Part shown: one piece after another, positions 34,527-41,222 of the stretch
Layout of the letters: each line of letters starts with the position of its first letter
Position numbering within the stretch: the first letter of the stretch is position 1
NCBI GenBank assembly: GCA_036493735.1
Contig: DASXPH010000002.1
Coordinates: 122,246-186,245, forward strand
From: AG2 sp036493735
GTDB lineage: Bacteria; Gemmatimonadota; Gemmatimonadetes; Gemmatimonadales; Gemmatimonadaceae
Reading direction: 5' to 3'
DNA length: 64,000 nucleotides
Program-made: the position numbers and the translations under genes
Notes under the pieces: generated by a model
Seen by the model: the letters and a program-made list of their open reading frames with translations, nothing else
Told to the model about the DNA's origin: nothing
Databases searched by the model: none

Positions 34527-35266
34527 GCTTTCGGCTCGACCGTCTCGCCGTCACTCGTCAGGGCGAGGAACACGTCTTCGAGACCAAGCCCCGCGAGCTG
34601 CGGCCGCTCGGCGACGATCTGGTCGAGTGCTCCATAGGCAATCGTTCGCCCGTGATGGATCACGAGGAGCTTCGTGCAGAGCTCCTCGACCAGGTGCAGC
34701 AGATGGGAGCTCAGAATCACCGCCGCGCCGGCCCGCGCGCGCGCGACAATCGTCTCGCGCATGCGACGCATGCCGGCCGGATCGAGGCCAGTGAGCGGCT
34801 CGTCCAGCACCAATGCCGACGGATCGTGGAGGAGCCCGCAAGCGATCGCGAGCTTCTGTCGCATGCCCCGCGAGAGCTCCGTCGGCAGGGAGCGCTGCTT
34901 TTCGACGAGTTGAAGCTCCTCGAGCAGCGGCCGGATTCGAGAAGTCGCATCGCCAATGCCATACAGCCGGGCGACGAAGCGCAGATGCTCTTCGACGGTC
35001 AGATACTCGAACAGCTGCGGCTCATCGGGAATGAACGCGAGCTGCCGCTTCGCCTCCACCGGGTTCTTCGCCAGATCGTGACCAGCGATGGCCACACTCC
35101 CTCGCGTCGGGGCGATGATTCCGGCAATCGCGCGCAGCGTCGTCGTCTTCCCGGCACCATTGGGCCCAACGAGCCCGAGCACTTCGCCCGGCGCGACGCT
35201 GAACGACAGCTGCTCGACGGCGACCAGATCACCGTAGAGCTTCGTGAAGGACTCGACGGAGATCAT
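34523..35266 (-). CDS. ABC transporter ATP-binding protein
   Basis: A 247-residue ATPase: Walker A GPNGAGKTTTLRAIAG, Q-loop region FIPDEPQLFEYLTV, signature LSRGMRQKLAIACG, Walker B SALVLDEPLTGLDP and H-loop ILSSHLLHLVEELC. Such subunits energise ABC-2 type exporters. It is translationally coupled to the permease gene downstream. The upstream gap to the nucleotidyltransferase is filled by a GTTGAGC-family repeat. Confidence 0.95.
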   Translation of the reverse strand: MISVESFTKLYGDLVAVEQLSFSVAPGEVLGLVGPNGAGKTTTLRAIAGIIAPTRGSVAIAGHDLAKNPVEAKRQLAFIPDEPQLFEYLTVEEHLRFVARLYGIGDATSRIRPLLEELQLVEKQRSLPTELSRGMRQKLAIACGLLHDPSALVLDEPLTGLDPAGMRRMRETIVARARAGAAVILSSHLLHLVEELCTKLLVIHHGRTIAYGALDQIVAERPQLAGLGLEDVFLALTSDGETVEPKA

Positions 35267-35269
35267 GCG

Positions 35270-35348
35270 TGGCGTGTGGCGCGTTGAGTGTGGCGCGTTG
35301 AGCTATCAGACACGAGGTATCAGCGCGTCCCGCGCCACGCTCAACGCG
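35270..35348. repeat. GTTGAGC-family inverted repeat
   Basis: Left arm GTGGCGCGTTGAGTGTGGCG (with a further CGTTGAGC) and right arm CCGCGCCACGCTCAACGCG (35328-35347) enclose about 20 bases. The right arm overlaps the last codons of the nucleotidyltransferase gene, and the TGA stop at 35343-35341 is the TGA of a GTTGAGC unit. It may also serve as a terminator. Confidence 0.7.
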
Positions 35349-36330
35349 ATCGGACTTCCGAATGATCCGAAATAGTCATCTCCCCGTGAATCCCCTCGAC
35401 GATCGCTTCGTCGCCGATGAGAGAATTCACGAGCGCCGAACGCCTGACGAGTGACTTCGCTCCGACGATCGTGTCGCGCAGTTCCGAATCTTCGATCGTG
35501 CTCCCCGCACTCACCGAGACATTCGGGCCGATCTTCGAGCTCTTGAGGGTGACGTTGTCCTCGATGTACACGGGATCCACCACCGTCACGCCGCTCGGCA
35601 CGTTCTTCGGCCGGCGCGCCGCATGGCGCTTCTCGAGAATGGTCCGGTTGGTGTCGAGCAGCGTGTCGAGCTTGCCGGCGTCGTACCACCCTTCCACGTC
35701 CACCACGGTGATCTTTGCGCCCTTGTCGATCATGTACTGGAAGGCGTCGGTGAGATAATACTCACCCTTGTTGGGTGGTTGTTTCAGCACCCACTCGATG
35801 CCCTCGAGCATCAGCTTCCAGTTCTTCACGTAGTACAGACCGATGTTCGCCCGCTTCGAGATCGGCGTCGACGGCTTCTCGACGATGCGCGTCATGTTGC
35901 CGTCCTTGTCGGTCACGACGACGCCGAAGCGCTGATAATCCTCCACTTCCTTCACCCAGATGATGCCGTCGGCGTCGGTGCGCTTCACGATCGAGAAGTC
36001 CGCGTCGAAGATCGTGTCGACGAAGATGATCATGACGGGTTCATCGATGTAGGGACGTGCTAACGCCACCGCATCCGCGGTTCCCCGCTGCTGTTTCTGT
36101 TCGACAAATACACTGGGAAAGGGATACTTCGCCCGTGCGTACTCCTCGACCTTCTCTTTCAGATGTCCCGTGATGTAGATGACCTGCTCGACGTTGCCGA
36201 GCGCCTGCAGGTCCTCCATGACGTAATCGATCACCGGCTTGCCGGCGATCTTGAGCATCGGCTTCGGCGTGATGTGCGTATGCGGCCGGAGCCGCGTGCC
36301 CTTTCCGGCGAGCGGAATGATGACCTTCAT
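35341..36330 (-). CDS. Sugar-phosphate nucleotidyltransferase with left-handed beta-helix tail
   Basis: A 329-residue protein. The N-terminal MKVIIPLAGKGTRLRPHT is the nucleotide-binding loop of glucose-1-phosphate thymidylyl/uridylyltransferases, followed by KPMLKIAGKPVIDYVM and IFVDTIFDAD (metal Asp). VEKPSTPISKRANIGLYYV fits too. The C-terminal third has hexapeptide-like turns (VYIEDNVTLKSSKIGPNVSV), as in the longer bifunctional types. It would activate a sugar for surface polysaccharide. It overlaps the cupin gene by 4 bases. Confidence 0.88.
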   Translation of the reverse strand: MKVIIPLAGKGTRLRPHTHITPKPMLKIAGKPVIDYVMEDLQALGNVEQVIYITGHLKEKVEEYARAKYPFPSVFVEQKQQRGTADAVALARPYIDEPVMIIFVDTIFDADFSIVKRTDADGIIWVKEVEDYQRFGVVVTDKDGNMTRIVEKPSTPISKRANIGLYYVKNWKLMLEGIEWVLKQPPNKGEYYLTDAFQYMIDKGAKITVVDVEGWYDAGKLDTLLDTNRTILEKRHAARRPKNVPSGVTVVDPVYIEDNVTLKSSKIGPNVSVSAGSTIEDSELRDTIVGAKSLVRRSALVNSLIGDEAIVEGIHGEMTISDHSEVRSR

Positions 36331-36707
36331 GGCGCGCTGGTTCCCTCCCGTCCGTATCGATCAGTGAGGCGGACGACGTCGTCGAGGTGCGGAGTCGATA
36401 CCTCGAGCACGTCGCAGTCCGTCACCGCTTCCATCTGGTGAATGGTGTGCGGCGTTATGCGATAGGCGTGCCCGATCTGCAGGCCAATGTCGGTCGGCGC
36501 ACCCTCCTGCCCATTCTGCCACACGCGATAGATGATTTTTCCGGCAAGCAGAAAGACGGTTTCGTCTTTCACATTGTGGTATTGCACGGACAGCGCCTGC
36601 CCCGCGTTGATATGCAGAATCTTACCAACGTAGGTATCGGTGCGGGCCCAGATGGTCTCGTGACCCCAGGGCTTTGGAACGTGCTTGATATCGACTGGAC
36701 CAGACAT
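36327..36707 (-). CDS. Cupin-domain protein, mannose-6-phosphate isomerase-like
   Basis: A 126-residue single-domain cupin. KPWGHETIWARTDTYVGKIL and QALSVQYHNVKDETVFLLAG carry the first metal motif (H, E), and ITPHTIHQMEAVTD the second (H). KPWGxE is the hallmark of the type II phosphomannose isomerase C-terminal domain. With the adjoining nucleotidyltransferase it probably supplies an activated hexose. The ATG at 36707 follows a leader made of GGTAGAG-like repeats. Confidence 0.82.
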   Translation of the reverse strand: MSGPVDIKHVPKPWGHETIWARTDTYVGKILHINAGQALSVQYHNVKDETVFLLAGKIIYRVWQNGQEGAPTDIGLQIGHAYRITPHTIHQMEAVTDCDVLEVSTPHLDDVVRLTDRYGREGTSAP

Positions 36708-36713
36708 CTCACT

Positions 36714-36741
36714 GGTAGAGGTAGGGGTAGAGGTAGAGGGC
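36714..36741. repeat. GGTAGAG-type short tandem repeat in the cupin gene leader
   Basis: GGTAGAGGTAGGGGTAGAGG followed by TAGAGGG: a roughly 6-bp period variant of the GGTAGAG family. On the transcribed strand it reads CCTCTACC repeats immediately before the GTGAG and ATG of the cupin gene, so copy-number changes here would alter the leader of that gene. Confidence 0.65.
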
Positions 36742-36831
36742 CGCACTGACCACGCTTCACGCTACACGCGACACGCCCCACGCGCCACGCGCCCATCCGC
36801 TGGGCATAGTCCGTGCTTTCGATCCCGGGCA

Positions 36832-38616
36832 ATGATCTTCGAACCGAAATACCTCCCGAAGCTCGCCGCGACGGTGGGGTTGTTCACGCGGTATGGACTC
36901 GCGGACTTCGCGAAGCAGCAGGGGCTCAAGGGCATCGCTCCCGACCCGGAGAGCGGTGAGGCAGACGACGCGCCTTCCGCAGAAAAAGCAGCGGCATTCC
37001 GCAAGCGACTCGTCGAGCTCGGACCGGCATACGTGAAGCTCGGGCAGGTCCTCTCCACCCGCCCCGATCTCCTTCCGGAAACGTACATCCACGAGCTCGA
37101 GAAGCTGCAGGACGACGTCGGTCGGATCCCGCTCGAGGACGTGCACGCCACCATCGAGCGAGAGCTGGGTGGGCGCATGAGCAAGCTCTTCGAGGAGTTC
37201 GACGACGAGCCCCTGGGCACCGCCAGTCTCGGTCAGGTGCACGCCGCCAGCTTGCGCGATGGGCGCGAGGTGGTGGTGAAGGTGCAGAGGCCGAACATCC
37301 GTGAGCAGCTCGCCGACGATATCGAGTACTTTCGCGAGCTCGCCAGCTTTCTCGCCGCGCACACCGAGGCCGGCGCGCGCATCGACATGATCGGGATCAT
37401 CCAGCAGCTCGAGCGCGCGCTCGCCGATGAGCTGGATTACCGAATCGAAGCGCGCAACGCCGCGTCGTTCCGTCGATCTCTCGCCGAATTCCCGCGTATC
37501 CTCATTCCGCGCGTCATCGAGGGGTACACGACGCACAAGGTGCTCACCACCGAGCGGATTCACGGCGTCAAGATCGGTGAGGTCTCACCGCTCACCCGCA
37601 TCGAGCACGACTTCCATCCCATCGCCGACGACCTGACGCGAGCATACCTCAAACAGATCACGATCGACGGACACTTTCACGCTGATCCGCATCCCGGCAA
37701 CGTGTTCGTGGTGCTTGCCGACAGCAACAATCCGATGACGCCGTCGGAAGCGAAGGCGGTGGACCGACGACGGTCTCCTCGTCAGGCAGTAACGCCGCTC
37801 GCGCGGATGGAAGCGCAGGCGCAGGCCGATGCCGCGCCGGAGCCGAGCGACGTCGACGTGCGCCTGTCGCTGATCGACTTCGGCATGACCGCGCGACTGT
37901 CCTCGGCGCTTCGCGATCAGATCATCCGCCTGCTGATGGATCTCGCCGACAATCGCGGCGACGACGCGGCGAACGCGCTGATCGAGATCGGCGACGAGCT
38001 CGCGGACTTCGATCGCGATCGGTATGGGCGCGACATCGCCGCCCTGCTCGCGCGCAACTACGATCTCGCGATCGGCGAGGTGCAGGCGGGAGAAGTCATG
38101 TACGAGTTGATCAACATCTCGTACTCGCGCGGCCTTCGCCTTCCCGCCGAGCTGACACTACTCGCGAAAGCGCTGTTCAACCTCGACGCCGTGACGCGGG
38201 CGCTCGATCCGAGCTACAGCCCGATCGCGACGATTCGTGACTACGGCAATCAGATCGCGGCCGACAAGGCACGTCGCGAGCTGAACCCGCGGAAGCTGCT
38301 CCAGGTCATGATGCAGAGCGGGGATCTGCTGTCGGCGCTGCCCCATCGCCTCGACCTCCTCACGCAGCGGCTGTCCACCGGCGACTTCGAGATGCGGATC
38401 GAGATCCCGCAGCTCACCATGCTGTTGAATGGTCTGCAGAAGGTCGCCAACCGGATCTTCTCTGGCCTCGTGCTCGCCGCGATCGTCATCGCCAGCGCGA
38501 TGTTGATCAACACGCGCAAGACACTCGGCACCTGGGGCTTCGTCGTCGCCGGCGCGGTGAGCGCATGGATGGTCGTCTCCATCTGGTGGGGCGACCGCCA
38601 TCGCCGGCGCGACTAG
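36832..38616 (+). CDS. ABC1/AarF/UbiB-family atypical kinase
   Basis: A 594-residue membrane-anchored protein. The KxGQ motif is in YVKLGQVLSTRPDLLP, the ATP-lid Ala-rich loop in PLGTASLGQVHAA, the Lys in VVVKVQRPNI, and the catalytic HADPHPGN near residues 283-290. LIDFGMTARL (about 348-357) provides the metal Asp. Two C-terminal hydrophobic helices anchor it. Family members support ubiquinone or menaquinone synthesis and lipid handling. Between HADPHPGNVFVV and LIDFGM there is an extra low-complexity insert of about 50 residues not usual in UbiB. The start has no clear ribosome binding site. Confidence 0.9.
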   Translation: MIFEPKYLPKLAATVGLFTRYGLADFAKQQGLKGIAPDPESGEADDAPSAEKAAAFRKRLVELGPAYVKLGQVLSTRPDLLPETYIHELEKLQDDVGRIPLEDVHATIERELGGRMSKLFEEFDDEPLGTASLGQVHAASLRDGREVVVKVQRPNIREQLADDIEYFRELASFLAAHTEAGARIDMIGIIQQLERALADELDYRIEARNAASFRRSLAEFPRILIPRVIEGYTTHKVLTTERIHGVKIGEVSPLTRIEHDFHPIADDLTRAYLKQITIDGHFHADPHPGNVFVVLADSNNPMTPSEAKAVDRRRSPRQAVTPLARMEAQAQADAAPEPSDVDVRLSLIDFGMTARLSSALRDQIIRLLMDLADNRGDDAANALIEIGDELADFDRDRYGRDIAALLARNYDLAIGEVQAGEVMYELINISYSRGLRLPAELTLLAKALFNLDAVTRALDPSYSPIATIRDYGNQIAADKARRELNPRKLLQVMMQSGDLLSALPHRLDLLTQRLSTGDFEMRIEIPQLTMLLNGLQKVANRIFSGLVLAAIVIASAMLINTRKTLGTWGFVVAGAVSAWMVVSIWWGDRHRRRD

Positions 38617-38632
38617 CGCCTGTCAGCGGCCA

Positions 38633-39547
38633 TTATCTTCTGCGGTGATAGTACAGATCGAAGCTCGTCGTCCACGTCTTGCCGCTGTCGGCAGAGATCT
38701 CTCCGAATTGATGCACCGTGTTCGCATCGATCGGCGTGAACGTCATGCGGATCAGTGACGGTCCTTGCGGCAGCCGCTGATGCGCAAGGAAGCGAAGTCC
38801 GCCCTCCGGAATCCGCTCGCTCTCTCGGTACTCCGTCACGCGGCCGTATTGATCCGTCCAGAACTGCTGCCACATGTCGTAGTCCGTATTGTACGCGTTG
38901 AAGCTCTTCCCCTCTCCGCCCTGACGATCCGTCCAGTTCTCGAAGATCACGCACTGCGATAGAATTTGCTGAACACTGCTCCGCCCCGCCGGCTGTGCCT
39001 GTGAGTTTGTCACGTCCCACTCGCCGATCCAGAAGTCGAAGAGATGGGATTCCGATCGCGAGCGACAGGGCCGGAACGCGTGCTCGGCCGTGGCGATTCG
39101 GCGCTGAAATGCTGGCTCTCCGCGGAGCGACGCGAAGTCGGCGTCGGTCCGCAACAGCGAATCACCACTGAAACCGGCCGCCAACGCGCTGTCGATCCAG
39201 GCGATGGCGCGATCACGCTCGCCGAGTCGCGCGCGCATGGCCGCCGCGTTGTACATCGCGAGAATCTGATGCCCAATCGCCGCCGACCGTTCGAAGGCGT
39301 CGGCGGCTGCCCGCGAATCGTTCTCCGCGGCGAGCGAGGCGCCCAGGCGGTACCAGCTCCGGCCGTCGTTCGGTGTGGCCGCCAGCACGACGCGGTACCC
39401 CCGCGCCGCGCCGGCATAATCATGCCGGTCGTAAAGCGAGTCGGCGTGCCGCGCTTCGGCGGATGCGGCGCCCGCTCGCGCCTGCGCCGCCACCGCGTGG
39501 GTATCGACGAGCGCGGCGATGACCAGCAGATGCTCGATCTTGAGCAT
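38633..39547 (-). CDS. Exported TPR protein with DUF1579-like C-terminal domain
   Basis: A 304-residue protein: signal peptide (to about AVAAQARAG), then TPR-like helix pairs (ADSLYDRHDYAGAARGYRVV, WYRLGASLAAENDSRAAADA), a middle helical part, and a C-terminal beta domain starting FDFWIGEWDVTNSQ, resembling DUF1579-type lipocalin-like domains. The combination occurs in Gemmatimonadota and Acidobacteria annotated as hypothetical proteins. Probably periplasmic; function unknown. Confidence 0.7.
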   Translation of the reverse strand: MLKIEHLLVIAALVDTHAVAAQARAGAASAEARHADSLYDRHDYAGAARGYRVVLAATPNDGRSWYRLGASLAAENDSRAAADAFERSAAIGHQILAMYNAAAMRARLGERDRAIAWIDSALAAGFSGDSLLRTDADFASLRGEPAFQRRIATAEHAFRPCRSRSESHLFDFWIGEWDVTNSQAQPAGRSSVQQILSQCVIFENWTDRQGGEGKSFNAYNTDYDMWQQFWTDQYGRVTEYRESERIPEGGLRFLAHQRLPQGPSLIRMTFTPIDANTVHQFGEISADSGKTWTTSFDLYYHRRR

Positions 39548-39670
39548 GTTGTAATGAGCGTGGACGTGAACACAGTCGGGAGACTCTCTCGAACAACAAC
39601 CCGATCGCCGACGGCGACGTCACGCTCGGAGCCGAAGTCGGCCGCGTTCCGTACAGTTCCCCAACACGGT

Positions 39671-40936
39671 TCATCCCACGCCGGCGCGAGCCGGCTGCAC
39701 GCGCGGAAGATGCAGCGAGAATGTTGAGCCTTTGCTCGAGTTGCTCCGCACGGTGACATCGCCGCCCATCGCTCGCGCGAGCTGGCGGCTGATGGCGAGT
39801 CCGAGGCCAGTGCCCTGGGCCGTACGAGTCAGATCCTGATCGCCCTGCACGAATGGCTCGAAGATGACGTCGACCAGATCGGGCGCGATGCCGCGGCCAG
39901 TATCACTGACCTGAATCTCCAGCGCCTCATCCTGAATGACACATCGTACCTCGACGCGCCCCTCGTCCGTGAACTTCGCCGCGTTCGACAGGAGGTTGAG
40001 CATGATCTGCTCGACCTTATCGCGGTCCGTACGCACGACGAGGTCGGCCGCACAGGGCTCGAAGTGATACCCGATGCCCTTCCCACTCAGCGTCGGGACG
40101 ATGAATGCCTCGAGACTGCGCAGCAGATCCTGGATGGCCACATCGGACAGTCGGAACTGGAGTCGCCCAGACTCGAGCTTCGCGAATTCCAGCACGTCCT
40201 CGATGAGACGAAGCAGCGTGCGTTGATTGACCTTGATGCGTTCGAGATCCGCACGCTGTTCAGCCGTGACAGGCCCGCGAAGACCGAGCTCGAAAAGCTC
40301 GACGTAGCCAGCGATCGCGTTGAGCGGCGTCCGCAACTCGTGACTCATTGTGGCGAGAAACACCGTCTTCGTTCGATTCGCCGCCTCAGCCTCCGCCTGC
40401 GCGGCGCTCGCCGCATCGAGAGCGCGCTGTAGCTCCTCATTGGTCTGCTCGAGCTCTTCCTGCAGCGACTGCCCCTCCTCGATCTGGGCCTCGAGCTCGA
40501 GCGCCTGCTCCTGCAGCTGCTCGGACAGCACGCGCTCCGCTCGACGCAGCCGATTCGCCTCCGTCACGTCCCGCGCGATCTTGGATGCGCCGACGACGGT
40601 GCCCCTCTCGTCGAGTATCGGGGCGACCGTCAGCGACACCTCGATGCGGCTTCCATCCTTTCGCAGACGAACCGTCTCGTAGTTCTCGACCCGCTCCTTC
40701 TTCGAGAGCCGCTCGATGATCTCCCGTTCTTCGTCGTGCAGCTCGGGTGGAATCAGCGCGAGGACCGACTGTCCAACGATCTCGTCAGCGGTGTAGCCGA
40801 AGACGCGTTGCGCGCCAGCGTTCCAGGTGCGAATCACACTATCGAGCGTCTTGCCGACGATGGCGTCGTCCGTCGACTCGACGATTGCTGCAAGCCACTT
40901 CGTAGCGTCAGCGTCCCAAGTTGCATCCAATCGCAT
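39671..40936 (-). CDS. PAS-domain sensor histidine kinase
   Basis: A 421-residue soluble kinase. Residues 10-130 are a PAS domain with PAC (IVESTDDAIVGKTLDSVIRT, VFGYTADEIVGQ, VRLRKDGSRIEVSLTVAPI), followed by a coiled coil, HisKA with MSHELRTPLNAIAGY (His near 199) and HATPase_c with NLLSNAAKFTDEG, DTGRGIAPD and GTGLGLAISR. No response regulator gene is adjacent, so it is an orphan. Lack of membrane segments implies a cytoplasmic signal, such as redox or a small ligand. The ATG at 40936 is the most family-like start. Confidence 0.9.
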   Translation of the reverse strand: MRLDATWDADATKWLAAIVESTDDAIVGKTLDSVIRTWNAGAQRVFGYTADEIVGQSVLALIPPELHDEEREIIERLSKKERVENYETVRLRKDGSRIEVSLTVAPILDERGTVVGASKIARDVTEANRLRRAERVLSEQLQEQALELEAQIEEGQSLQEELEQTNEELQRALDAASAAQAEAEAANRTKTVFLATMSHELRTPLNAIAGYVELFELGLRGPVTAEQRADLERIKVNQRTLLRLIEDVLEFAKLESGRLQFRLSDVAIQDLLRSLEAFIVPTLSGKGIGYHFEPCAADLVVRTDRDKVEQIMLNLLSNAAKFTDEGRVEVRCVIQDEALEIQVSDTGRGIAPDLVDVIFEPFVQGDQDLTRTAQGTGLGLAISRQLARAMGGDVTVRSNSSKGSTFSLHLPRVQPARAGVG

Positions 40937-41193
40937 CAGTCTGACATCATGGCCTGGACGTTGGCTCGATGGAGTCCTCGATGATTTCGCGATATGCCTG
41001 TTCGAAGCTACGACGCCGACCTTACGGCAAGATGACGCAATCACCATCAGGCAACCTTGACTCTACACTCCCGTAGAGGGTTTGTGTAGCTGCTGGGGCT
41101 GGGCGTCATCACCACGGACCAGTCTCCACCGCGCACACGGCAGGGGCCTCCTTTTGTTGCACGTCTCTTGACGCGATAGCCACCGCATCCCAC

Positions 41194-41218
41194 CTTCCAG
41201 TCACCATGTGACTGGAAG
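41194..41218 (+). promoter_or_regulatory. Perfect 11-bp inverted repeat covering the ribosome binding site of the ADOP gene
   Basis: CTTCCAGTCAC (41194-41204) and GTGACTGGAAG (41208-41218) are exact inverse complements separated by CAT. The second arm contains the GGAAG that would serve as Shine-Dalgarno, 4 bases before the ATG at 41223. As RNA it hides the site; as DNA it could be an operator. No PadR-type regulator, often next to ADOP genes, is adjacent. Confidence 0.65.
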
Positions 41219-41222
41219 CACC

